This document shows positions 17,126 to 24,860 of a stretch of 64,000 nt of DNA, one piece after another (position 1 is the first letter of the stretch; each line of letters opens with the position of its first letter). The position numbers and the translations under genes are program-made. This stretch comes from Spirosoma profusum (lineage in GTDB: Bacteria > Bacteroidota > Bacteroidia > Cytophagales > Spirosomataceae). The notes under the pieces are model-generated. The model was not told the DNA's origin. It did no database searches and was given only the letters and a program-made list of their open reading frames with translations. The stretch spans positions 124,001 through 188,000 of the forward strand of contig NZ_JACWZY010000005.1 of the NCBI RefSeq assembly GCF_014699005.1, in the 5' to 3' direction.

Positions 17126-18976
17126 TCATTTTTGAATAATTATTTTCTGCACGGCGGTTCGTTGGTCGGCAAAGAGACGTACCAGATACAGGCCGTCGGG
17201 CAGATAACTCACATCTAACGTTTGTTGCCCCCGACTTGGTTCGACAGCAACTACAACCCGGCCGCTGGTGTTCAGCATTTCCAACCGAGTCAGGCTTGGG
17301 TGTTCCCAACGTAACAGGCCTGAGGTTGGGTTCGGATACGTTAGCAGCGGAGTTAGTGGTTCCGGTGTCGCCGTAATCACATTGTCGGGTCGGGCGCCCA
17401 TGACGGGACGTAGCATAAATGCGCCCGGTACGTTAAGCGAAGACGACGCTAAATTCTGTTCCCAATTGGTGCCGCCGTTGTAGAAAATCTGTCCGCCAAA
17501 CGGGCTGTTTTTATCGAATCCGATACGTAGCAACGTAGTATCTGTGCTACTAATCTGCTGGTAACCAAGATAAAATGTATCTTTTACCGAAACGGTTTTC
17601 GTAAACTTAAACTCGACAAATCCATTTCGCGTAGTTGGATACTGTGTCGGAAACGACTGTGAGTAAATAGCCGTACCGGGTCGGCCACCATTATTTGTAA
17701 ATACTTTTATGACGAATGCCTGCCCTGTTTGGTTGGTAGTAAAAGGCACAATACAAGCCCGCACCCCACCGATAGCATCAGACTTGTTCAGAATAAACCG
17801 GACGGCGATCTGCTCACGCTGCCTGATTTGTTGAGCATATTCCCACGTACCATCATCATAGGCGTAGTAATCGTCTAAAACAGCGACCGAGGAAATGGTA
17901 TCGTTACGTCTGAGGTTGACTCCAGGAATCGAAGGGTTCTGATCATCGGTCGTCAATACGTCGACTTTATAACGTAATGCAGCTCTTGTAGCCGTGCCTA
18001 AATCAGTTACAGGTCTGGGTTTTGCTGATTTACGCTGCGAACTGAGGGCAGCAATCAGCACTGAGCTTGTCTGCGGGTCGTCCTGAACGGTACGTCCAGA
18101 AACTTCATCCCGAACGGTAAATCGAAACGTGGTAAAGTTGAAGTTATTGAAAAGATTATTGATGTCGGTCGTAACTGAATCAGCTGTTTCGGCAGCGGGA
18201 TTTGCTACGTACTGCGATAAGGGCATAGCCGTATATCGCTTCAGAAAAGGGGTTAGCGGTTGGCGAGTTGCTACGTCTTTTACAAACTGATCGTTTACCG
18301 AGCGTCCACGATTCAGGTAAATATAATCGATATGCCACGTATCAAACGGTCCCGACGCCCGCCCAAATGACCGAAATCGAAACGCAAAATTTCCGTGAAA
18401 AAAGGCCGGGCTGCGAATGGGTACGAAAGCCTGCAAAAAATTATTATTGATCGTGCCGCCCGCTCTCGCCCAGGCAGTTCGCCAGGTTCCTGTATTATCC
18501 AGAAATTGTAATGTTAAGGAATCGGCAGCCTGACGGCTCGCGGAGTCGCCCGCATCAGGCAATTCGCCCAATCCCCTGATTTGCCAGTAGAAACTTAAAT
18601 AAACTGAATCTCTGGCAGTCAGACCTGCCAGATTAATTGGGCGTGAAGCTAAGGTATCAGTATAGTCCTGCGCCAGCGGGTTGTTCACTTGATAAGGGCG
18701 TCCATTCTGCGCCAGTCCATCGAACGTAGCAACGTTCACGGTCGGCTGATTGATCGCCATTGTGTTATTGATGTACACACCACTGCCAGGAAGCCAGCGC
18801 GCCGGATCGGGCAGATCGATTCCGGGCCGACCGGTTGCCGTTGAAAAATCGTCAAAAAAAGGTAAACTCAGCGGGGATTGTGCGAAAACGACGGGGCCAG
18901 ATAACAGCAGCCATAAACCGCACAACAATCGGCTAATGAAGGGAAAATTAAACTGGCGAAGAAAAGTTAATTCCAT
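17126..18976 (-). CDS. Large secreted protein with T9SS type A sorting domain
   Basis: A 616-residue exported protein. The N-terminal signal peptide ends near VVFAQ. The C-terminal 80 residues carry the T9SS sorting pattern: LLTYPNPTSGLLRWE, a beta-rich middle with LPDGLYLVRL and a final KIIIQK, so it should be secreted through the type IX system and possibly surface-anchored. The body contains LPFFDDFSTATG near the start and aromatic beta-sandwich segments (FHGNFAFRFRSFG), suggesting jelly-roll modules, but no catalytic motif is recognised. Function unknown. Confidence 0.85.
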   Translation of the reverse strand: MELTFLRQFNFPFISRLLCGLWLLLSGPVVFAQSPLSLPFFDDFSTATGRPGIDLPDPARWLPGSGVYINNTMAINQPTVNVATFDGLAQNGRPYQVNNPLAQDYTDTLASRPINLAGLTARDSVYLSFYWQIRGLGELPDAGDSASRQAADSLTLQFLDNTGTWRTAWARAGGTINNNFLQAFVPIRSPAFFHGNFAFRFRSFGRASGPFDTWHIDYIYLNRGRSVNDQFVKDVATRQPLTPFLKRYTAMPLSQYVANPAAETADSVTTDINNLFNNFNFTTFRFTVRDEVSGRTVQDDPQTSSVLIAALSSQRKSAKPRPVTDLGTATRAALRYKVDVLTTDDQNPSIPGVNLRRNDTISSVAVLDDYYAYDDGTWEYAQQIRQREQIAVRFILNKSDAIGGVRACIVPFTTNQTGQAFVIKVFTNNGGRPGTAIYSQSFPTQYPTTRNGFVEFKFTKTVSVKDTFYLGYQQISSTDTTLLRIGFDKNSPFGGQIFYNGGTNWEQNLASSSLNVPGAFMLRPVMGARPDNVITATPEPLTPLLTYPNPTSGLLRWEHPSLTRLEMLNTSGRVVVAVEPSRGQQTLDVSYLPDGLYLVRLFADQRTAVQKIIIQK

Positions 18977-19000
18977 GTACTGTTGGTGCCGGAAGCAATT

Positions 19001-19777
19001 TTACTGGTCGGATTCAACGGGCCCTACAATCCATAAATCCATTGTTTCGCCCACCCGAATTCGTTCACCGGACTTGGCTTCGGGCCGTTGCCGAACCACC
19101 GTGCCGACTTCCCTCTCGGGGTCATCAACAGAAATAATCGTGCCGACTTTCAGGCTCGATCCCTGAATGGTTAGTTTGGCTTCGTCGAGCGGCTTACCTA
19201 CAACGTCGGGAACCTCAAACATCGTATTTCCCAGCCCGTCGCCAATTTCCAAATCAATTTTGGCGCCTTTCGGCACGGGCGTTCCGGCGGCTATTTCCTT
19301 ACCGTTATAAAGTTGACGTAACACTTTATTTTTACCAACATCGGGTACGTAGGTACGTTCGCCTTCTTCCAGCCCCAATGAACGTAGCAGCAGGGCCGCA
19401 CTCCGGTCGATCATGTCAACAAGTTTGGGCATCGACACCATCGGAGCCACGCGCTTGGTGAGCGTAATGTATATTTTACGGTCCTCTTTTACTTTCGAGT
19501 TAGCCCGTGGATATTGCGTTATCACGGTTAATGGCTCTTTTCCCGCCACAAACGTACAGTCTGACACTTCATAGCGTAAGTCGCGGTCTTCCAGTACGTT
19601 CGTCATCTCGTCATAACTCATGTTCGTTACGTCGGGCACCGTAATGGTCTGACCGTGATTGGTGGTGAAGGGCAGGTAAACAAAGAAAAAAGCGAGGAAT
19701 AAGACAGCCACTAAGGCCAGAATTATACCAATCTGAACCAGCAAGTCAGGCAACGAGCGGGTGCTGATTTTTGTCAT
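19001..19777 (-). CDS. Membrane-anchored PASTA-repeat protein lacking a kinase domain
   Basis: A 258-residue protein with one N-terminal transmembrane helix (about 15-37) and three PASTA-like repeats outside it: VPDVTNMSYDEMTNVLEDRDL, SMPKLVDMIDRSAALLLRSLGL and VPDVVGKPLDEAKLTIQGSSL. PASTA domains bind peptidoglycan fragments; in Bacillota they sit on Ser/Thr kinases or PBPs, but no kinase or transpeptidase part is present. Stand-alone PASTA proteins are common in Bacteroidota. It lies 24 nt upstream of the T9SS-cargo gene, probably co-transcribed. A cell-wall role is inferred. Confidence 0.88.
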   Translation of the reverse strand: MTKISTRSLPDLLVQIGIILALVAVLFLAFFFVYLPFTTNHGQTITVPDVTNMSYDEMTNVLEDRDLRYEVSDCTFVAGKEPLTVITQYPRANSKVKEDRKIYITLTKRVAPMVSMPKLVDMIDRSAALLLRSLGLEEGERTYVPDVGKNKVLRQLYNGKEIAAGTPVPKGAKIDLEIGDGLGNTMFEVPDVVGKPLDEAKLTIQGSSLKVGTIISVDDPEREVGTVVRQRPEAKSGERIRVGETMDLWIVGPVESDQ

Positions 19778-19805
19778 TCAGGTGGGTTAATTTATCCGTT
19801 CTTTA

Positions 19806-19813
19806 CAAAAGTA
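19806..19813 (-). promoter_or_regulatory. Candidate -7 box for the PASTA gene
   Basis: The minus strand reads TACTTTTG, matching TAnnTTTG, 29 nt upstream of the PASTA start codon. No clear -33 element at the usual spacing. Confidence 0.38.
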
Positions 19814-19831
19814 GCAGAAATACAATGTCTC

Positions 19832-20437
19832 CTACCGATAGGCTGCCAGCATTTTTTTGATATACTTCCCAACAATATCGAACTCCAGATTCACCGAATC
19901 GCCTACTTTCAGGTCCGAGAACGTAGTATGCTCGTAGGTATATGGAATAATGGTGACCCGAAATTGGTTGGGCTGCGCATTAAAAACGGTTAAACTCACA
20001 CCATTGATACAAATCGATCCTTTTTCGACTGTTACGTTCTGGTCGGTGGCGTCGCCGGGAAGTGGTTCGTATTGAAAATCGAAGAGCCAGCTTCCGTCCA
20101 TGTCTGCTACGTAGGTGCAAACGCCCGTCTGATCGACGTGTCCCTGCACAATGTGACCATCGAAGCGACCGGTGGCTGGCATACAGCGTTCGAGATTTAC
20201 CCGGTCGCCTGTTTTGAGTTGGCCCAAATTGGTTTTTTTGAGCGTTTCATCGACAGCCGTTACCGTATAACTTCCGTCGGCCACGCTTGTAACAGTCAGG
20301 CAAACACCGTTGTGACTTATACTTTGGTCTATTTTCAGTTCGGTAGCGAGCACTGATTCAATACGAAAAGTCAGGTTCGTTCCTTCTGATTCGATGGCCG
20401 TTACTCGGCCAGTCGTTTCAACAATTCCAGTAAACAT
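19832..20437 (-). CDS. ribE: Riboflavin synthase, alpha subunit
   Basis: Dismutates two 6,7-dimethyl-8-ribityllumazine molecules to riboflavin. The 201-residue protein shows the two tandem lumazine-binding repeats: MFTGIVETTG with HNGVCLTV in the first half and FDGHIVQGHVD with INGVSLTV in the second. The final IVGKYIKKML is also typical. It stands apart from other rib genes here. A GATGAGT-word repeat lies immediately upstream, between it and the methyltransferase stop. Confidence 0.96.
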   Translation of the reverse strand: MFTGIVETTGRVTAIESEGTNLTFRIESVLATELKIDQSISHNGVCLTVTSVADGSYTVTAVDETLKKTNLGQLKTGDRVNLERCMPATGRFDGHIVQGHVDQTGVCTYVADMDGSWLFDFQYEPLPGDATDQNVTVEKGSICINGVSLTVFNAQPNQFRVTIIPYTYEHTTFSDLKVGDSVNLEFDIVGKYIKKMLAAYR

Positions 20438-20448
20438 GAGAAGTTATG

Positions 20449-20506
20449 AGTGATGAGTGATGAATGATGAGTCGTTATGGCGTCGGCAAACTCATCACTC
20501 ATCACT
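20449..20506. repeat. Inverted repeat of GTGATGA words, overlapping a gene end
   Basis: Arms 20449-20463 and 20492-20506 pair perfectly over 15 bp; the left arm continues into further GATGA words up to 20472. The right arm spans the stop codon (20495-20497) of the methyltransferase, so the repeat supplies its last codons (SDE). Confidence 0.8.
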
Positions 20507-21265
20507 TAATTCGACTATCAGGAACAATGAACTGCCGAAAGGGGTTCGCCGAAAGAGTTTCTGTTCGGTTCGGGCAATGCGATACAGCGTTTGGTTCACC
20601 AGGAAATTAGGGAGATAAACGTCAGATTCGGGATTATCGGCGTTGCGCCAGCCGAGTTTAAGCTGCAATTGCTGCCATTGACGTATCGGTAGGATCAGAA
20701 ACGATAAAATGAAACTCCAGTACGTTGACCAGGTGATACGTAGCCCCACCATAGGCAATAATCGTTCGAACGTAGCAAGCGTAAATCGGCGTGTGCTTTT
20801 CACCGCCAGATCATGTTCCCCCCAGAACAGGTCGAATGCGTTGTTATTGCTGATTAAAATGCCGTCGGTACGTAGTAGATGCGCCATTGCCGACAGAATG
20901 TTGGTAAGCTGTGCATCGTTGAAGTAGCAGAAAACGTCATTGCAAACGATGGCATCGTATTGTATATCGACCTCGAAATAAGGCAGTTGATTCATATCGA
21001 GAAGCGCCACCGAAAAACCTCGCTCCTGACAGAACGCCACCGCGTCAGCCGAGCCGTCAATACCGCGCAGGTTCTTGTATCCCTTCCGGCGCAGAAAATC
21101 GAGCATCCCACCTGTCCCACAACCAGCATCCAGAATAGCAATATCTCGTCGTTGGCCAAAGCGCTTTTCCAGTGCTTCGACCACACGTTCGTGCAGATTC
21201 CGATACCACCAAAGCTGGCCTTCCAGCTTAAACATTTTCTCGTATTCTTCCGAGCGACCGATCAT
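20495..21265 (-). CDS. Class I SAM-dependent methyltransferase
   Basis: A 256-residue methyltransferase with motif I ILDAGCGTGG at about 44-53, an acidic ribose-binding GIDGSADAV and YDAIVCNDVFCYF as motif IV. I chose the ATG at 21263-21265 (MIGRSEEYEKMF), because the longer frame from 21337 begins inside the 31-bp inverted repeat and translates it as an implausible leader. The C-terminal third has hydrophobic segments (FILSFLILPI). It follows GT2, DegT aminotransferase and FdtA-like genes on the same strand, so sugar or lipid-linked glycan methylation is likely. The extreme C-terminus is encoded by repeat sequence. Confidence 0.85.
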   Translation of the reverse strand: MIGRSEEYEKMFKLEGQLWWYRNLHERVVEALEKRFGQRRDIAILDAGCGTGGMLDFLRRKGYKNLRGIDGSADAVAFCQERGFSVALLDMNQLPYFEVDIQYDAIVCNDVFCYFNDAQLTNILSAMAHLLRTDGILISNNNAFDLFWGEHDLAVKSTRRFTLATFERLLPMVGLRITWSTYWSFILSFLILPIRQWQQLQLKLGWRNADNPESDVYLPNFLVNQTLYRIARTEQKLFRRTPFGSSLFLIVELSDE

Positions 21266-21274
21266 AAGGAATAT

Positions 21275-21351
21275 GAGCGAAAGAGTGAATGAGTGAAAGA
21301 GCGAAGCCATCCGGTAGGTTTTCGCTCTTTCACTCATTCACTCTTTCGCTC
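21275..21351. repeat. Perfect 31-bp inverted repeat of GAAAGAG words
   Basis: Arms 21275-21305 and 21321-21351 are perfectly complementary, with a 15-nt loop containing CCATCCGG. The right arm covers the stop codon at 21334-21336 and encodes the last residues (ERKSE) of the upstream glycosyltransferase. Related repeats lie at 22273-22321 and 27310-27422. Confidence 0.93.
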
Positions 21352-22251
21352 TTTTTCTACGTACGGCGGCAAACCGCTGTAGGCCATGAATAATTTACCA
21401 AGGTACTCGCCCAGAATACCTAAAAAAAGAAATTGAAGCCCCAGCCCCGTTCCAATACCCCAGAGCACCAAAACCCAACCCGGATTGACAAACTGTTGAG
21501 TGAGCCAGCCAATAAGTAATACCAATCCTACTAGCAAACCTAAGCTAAACAGGGTAATACCCAATACGGTAAACACGCGAATTGGCCAGAGTGAGTATCC
21601 AATAAATACATTCAGGAATAAGCCAACGAGTTTTCGGAACGTATAACTGGAGCGACCTTCGGCGCGGGCATCGTGTGGTACGTCGACACTACCAACGTAG
21701 CGTGTTACGCGAAAAATAAGCCCGTCGATATACGGATAAGGGTCTCGATACTTGATAATTTCCTCGACAACTTCCCGATGAATGAGCTTGAAACTCGACA
21801 GATACAGATCGCGGGGTTTACCTATCGAATAGGTTGTCAACATATTGACGAGCCAGCTCCCGAGGTTGCGAAACCAATGGTGCTGTTTCTCAACGTAGCG
21901 GCTATACACTACGTCGTAACCACCGGCTTCGGCGGTTGAAACCAGCGTCAGAATGGATTCTGGTGGATTTTGAAAATCGTCATCGATAATCACTACGTAT
22001 TGGCCGCGCGTATGATTGAGTCCACACAGTACTGCATTGAATTCGCCAAAATTCCGACGTAGTGAAATAAACTGCACATTATCATACTGGTTCGCCAAAT
22101 GCTGGCCGATACGTTCCGAACCATCCACGCTCCCATCGTTCACAAGCACAATCTCAAACGCCCTTTCTGCCAGACACGCCTGCAACCGCTCCACCAACGG
22201 ACCGATGGTACGTTCACTGTTGTAGACGGGAATGACGACGGAGAGATACAT
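21334..22251 (-). CDS. Family 2 glycosyltransferase with two C-terminal membrane helices
   Basis: A 305-residue polyprenyl-phosphate-type GT2 (DPM1/GtrB-like). The GT-A domain shows VVIPVYNSERTIG, VNDGSVDGS and the metal-binding IIDDDFQNPPE (D90-D92). Two transmembrane helices follow at about 226-250 and 260-286, ending ILGEYLGKLFMAY, a standard feature of enzymes that load sugar onto undecaprenyl phosphate at the inner face of the cytoplasmic membrane. It sits in a row with an FdtA-like isomerase, a DegT aminotransferase and a methyltransferase, consistent with making or attaching an amino-deoxysugar. The final residues come from the GAAAGAG repeat. Confidence 0.9.
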   Translation of the reverse strand: MYLSVVIPVYNSERTIGPLVERLQACLAERAFEIVLVNDGSVDGSERIGQHLANQYDNVQFISLRRNFGEFNAVLCGLNHTRGQYVVIIDDDFQNPPESILTLVSTAEAGGYDVVYSRYVEKQHHWFRNLGSWLVNMLTTYSIGKPRDLYLSSFKLIHREVVEEIIKYRDPYPYIDGLIFRVTRYVGSVDVPHDARAEGRSSYTFRKLVGLFLNVFIGYSLWPIRVFTVLGITLFSLGLLVGLVLLIGWLTQQFVNPGWVLVLWGIGTGLGLQFLFLGILGEYLGKLFMAYSGLPPYVEKERKSE

Positions 22252-22272
22252 AATGGCGAAAGAGCGAAAGGG

Positions 22273-22321
22273 TGAAAGAGCGAAAGAGCCGCCGGATGGC
22301 TTTCATTCTTTCGCTCTTTCA
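22273..22321. repeat. GAAAGAG-word inverted repeat, second copy
   Basis: Arms 22273-22287 and 22307-22321 pair perfectly over 15 bp; GAAAGAG words extend leftwards to 22256. The loop contains GCCGGATGGC, echoing the loop of the 21275 copy. The right arm covers the DegT stop codon (22319-22321). Confidence 0.82.
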
Positions 22322-23428
22322 GTCATTAAACTGGTTAATAGTATCGATAATATACGAAATTTCATCGTCGGTTATGACCGGATTCAGGGGCAGACTGATA
22401 ACCTCGCGGTGCAGTTGTTCGGCAATAGGCATCGACAGGTGCGCCAACGATGTGTAAGCCACCTGCTGATGGGGTGGAATCGGGTAATGAACATCCGTAC
22501 CAATTCCTTTTTCCCGTAGGTAAGCCCGTAACATATCGCGCTGCGGATGCCGTATCACGAACAAATGCCAGGCATCCAGATCAATCCGATCAGCAGGGGG
22601 CAACGTAACGTCGGGGTGGCGAATACCAGTTAAGTACATTCGGGCCAGGGTTCGGCGTCGCGTGTTTTCAGCATCCAGCAACGGCAGCTTCGCCGACAAA
22701 ATAGCGGCCTGCATTTCGTCCAGACGACTATTATATCCTTGATAATCATTCACATACTTCTGCGATGAGCCATAATTACGTAACGCTCTGAGCTTTTCAG
22801 CCAACGTAGCGTCGTTTGTCGTAATGGCACCCGCATCGCCTAGCGCACCCAGGTTTTTAGTAGGATAGAAACTCCAGCCAGCAGCATCGCCCAGATTGCC
22901 AGCCAAACGAATATTTGTTCCATCGCCCGGATAAACACTCCCATGCGCCTGAGCCGCATCTTCAAGTACTTTCAGGCCATATTGCTGCGCCACCGCCTGG
23001 ATCGCGTCCATTTCACAGCAACGACCGTACAAATGAACGGGCAGAATGGCTTTGGTACGTTCCGATATGGTCGCTTCGAGCCGGGTTGGGTCGAGCAGAT
23101 ACGTTTGTGGATCTGGTTCCACTAGTACCGGTGTAAGTCCTGCCTGGGTAATGCTTAATACCGACGCGATGTAGGCATTTGATGCCACAAGCACTTCGCT
23201 GCCTGCCGGAAAATCCCAGGCCTTCAGCACCAGCGTGAGGGCCTCCAGTCCGTTGGCAACGCCAATGCAAAAACGAGTTTGGCAATAGTGAAAAAACTGC
23301 TGTTCGAACGTATCAACTTCACGACCCAGAACGTACCAGCCAGATTTCAGGACCCGCATTGTAGCGGCCTGTATGGCGGACTCATGCGGTTCGTTTATGC
23401 GTTTCAGATCCAGAAACGGAATCATCAT
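22319..23428 (-). CDS. DegT/DnrJ/EryC1/StrS aminotransferase (FdtB/QdtB-like)
   Basis: A 369-residue PLP-dependent sugar aminotransferase. The PLP lysine is K191 in [16 protein letters not shown]. Other family marks are MIPFLDLKR at the start, [27 protein letters not shown] and EDAAQAHGS. It overlaps by 4 bp (ATGA) with the upstream FdtA-like gene, so the two are translationally coupled. In known systems FdtA isomerises dTDP-4-keto-6-deoxyglucose to the 3-keto sugar and FdtB aminates it, giving dTDP-Fuc3N or dTDP-Qui3N. The acyltransferase (FdtC/QdtC) and rmlA/rmlB are not in the window. Confidence 0.92.
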   Translation of the reverse strand: MMIPFLDLKRINEPHESAIQAATMRVLKSGWYVLGREVDTFEQQFFHYCQTRFCIGVANGLEALTLVLKAWDFPAGSEVLVASNAYIASVLSITQAGLTPVLVEPDPQTYLLDPTRLEATISERTKAILPVHLYGRCCEMDAIQAVAQQYGLKVLEDAAQAHGSVYPGDGTNIRLAGNLGDAAGWSFYPTKNLGALGDAGAITTNDATLAEKLRALRNYGSSQKYVNDYQGYNSRLDEMQAAILSAKLPLLDAENTRRRTLARMYLTGIRHPDVTLPPADRIDLDAWHLFVIRHPQRDMLRAYLREKGIGTDVHYPIPPHQQVAYTSLAHLSMPIAEQLHREVISLPLNPVITDDEISYIIDTINQFND

Positions 23429-23829
23429 GAACCGGCTAGTGCCGAAACAGTATCCCAGTGGCTATTGGGGTAAGGCTCCTGAATATAATCGTCTTTATCG
23501 TAGGGCTCATTCGAAACAACAAGCAGAATGGCATCTTCTGAAAAATCATACATTACATGCCAGTCTTCAGGTTCTAAAACCAGGCACTGACTTGGATCTT
23601 TCAGATGAAATACGTCTTCTTTATTTCCGTCATGCGCATAAACCCTACAGCTACCTCCCAAACAAATAAGCGCATTCCAGGCTTTGATATGACGGTGACC
23701 GGCCCGAGCCGAATGTCCAGCCTTATAAATGTAAAAAACACGTTGAATTGTGCCCGGAATCATCCGTTCGAAAACAGTCAAATTTCCATTGTCGGACGTA
23801 AATGTTTTTAGTTCGTAGAGTTTGGCCAT
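23425..23829 (-). CDS. FdtA/QdtA-like nucleotide-sugar 3,4-ketoisomerase (WxcM-like cupin)
   Basis: A 134-residue single cupin. The expected catalytic histidine pair H45/H47 is seen in [14 protein letters not shown], with [12 protein letters not shown] and [18 protein letters not shown] at the C-terminus, both typical of the family. It converts dTDP-4-keto-6-deoxy-D-glucose to a 3-keto isomer for the aminotransferase that overlaps it. Whether the product has galacto (FdtA) or gluco (QdtA) configuration cannot be read from the sequence. It is the first gene of a leftward operon ending with the methyltransferase. Confidence 0.9.
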   Translation of the reverse strand: MAKLYELKTFTSDNGNLTVFERMIPGTIQRVFYIYKAGHSARAGHRHIKAWNALICLGGSCRVYAHDGNKEDVFHLKDPSQCLVLEPEDWHVMYDFSEDAILLVVSNEPYDKDDYIQEPYPNSHWDTVSALAGS

Positions 23830-24112
23830 AAACGGACCTATTATTAGTTAAAGAAGAAAGAGGTCTTAAAGGTATTAAAAAGGAGTTAAAAAGCTATACA
23901 ATAGCAGTTTAGTACTATCCAGATAGTTGGTGGATTTAAAAACCATTATGCAGAGCGGCACGAAAATTATCGTTAAAATCCGAATAATCTCTGTTTTTCG
24001 GTTAAACTTCTTTCTATAAGACGAATTAATAACTTTACTTTAATTTTTGGTGTCCTTATTTCATTCTATCCAGCCTTTAAGGTTATTAATTTGCATCAAA
24101 TAATGTGCATAT

Positions 24113-24751
24113 ATGATTCGCAACAAATTTTTTCTGATTGGGCTTTTTTTAGTGGCATTAGCGGTCATTTATTATACTTTTTTCGACAGCGGTAACATGA
24201 CATCGGCCGTTGGCCCAGAAGAAACAATAAACCCGGAAACGTACCGCCAACAAGTAGTGGCTAGTCGGGCCGAGAAAGACAAATTTTTGCGAACAGATGC
24301 CGAGTCACCCATTATTGACAAAAAGGCATTCACGGGCTTGACATACTTTGGCCCTGATCCAGCTTATCGGGTAACGGCCCGCCTGGAACCTTTTGCCGAT
24401 AAAACCCAAAAGCTAGTGGTGAAAATGAGCGATGGCAGTGAGGAAGTATACACGAAGTTTGCACATGCCGTTTTCAGCCTCAACGATCAGCCGTGCCGAT
24501 TACTTATTGTTAAATTAGCCAACACGTATTCGATTCTCTTCCGCGACGCTACATCGAACAAGGAAACCTACGGGGGTGGTCGCTACCTTGAGCTAGACCC
24601 GGCTACGCTGACCGATACGCACGCCATTCTGGATTTTAACAAAGCGTATAATCCTTATTGCGTCTATAATCATACGTACTCTTGCCCGCTGCCTCCCGCC
24701 GAAAATACGCTTCCAATAGCCATAAAGGCTGGCGAACGCTACAAAGAGTAG
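24113..24751 (+). CDS. DUF1684 domain-containing protein
   Basis: A 212-residue protein with an N-terminal hydrophobic segment (about 6-24, FFLIGLFLVALAVIYYTFF), best read as a membrane anchor or uncleaved signal. The DUF1684 domain follows, with YGGGRYLELD, LDFNKAYNPYCVYNHTYSCPLPP and LPIAIKAGERY, the family's best-conserved motifs. Some family papers propose a link to amino-acid or lipid metabolism, but the function is unknown. It is a monocistronic gene between the divergent FdtA operon and pheT. Confidence 0.88.
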   Translation: MIRNKFFLIGLFLVALAVIYYTFFDSGNMTSAVGPEETINPETYRQQVVASRAEKDKFLRTDAESPIIDKKAFTGLTYFGPDPAYRVTARLEPFADKTQKLVVKMSDGSEEVYTKFAHAVFSLNDQPCRLLIVKLANTYSILFRDATSNKETYGGGRYLELDPATLTDTHAILDFNKAYNPYCVYNHTYSCPLPPAENTLPIAIKAGERYKE

Positions 24752-24804
24752 CCGAAAAGAATAGGTCGGTATTATCCGATTATTAAATTTTTCCTACTTC
24801 CATT

Positions 24805-24836
24805 TTGTCCCCTCTTCCCTTTCCTCCCTACCTTTG
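24805..24836 (+). promoter_or_regulatory. Likely pheT promoter
   Basis: A perfect -7 box TACCTTTG at 24829-24836 is preceded by a TTG at 24805-24807, 21 nt away, which fits the Bacteroidota TTG-N(19-21)-TAnnTTTG pattern. Start of transcription would fall near 24843, about 18 nt before the pheT ATG. Confidence 0.55.
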
Positions 24837-24860
24837 CTTAATTTTCTGTTTTGCTGACGT

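Noticed and set aside
21266..21337. Longer N-terminus for the methyltransferase
   Set aside because: It would translate the 31-bp inverted repeat; the internal ATG at 21265 matches where family-like sequence begins.
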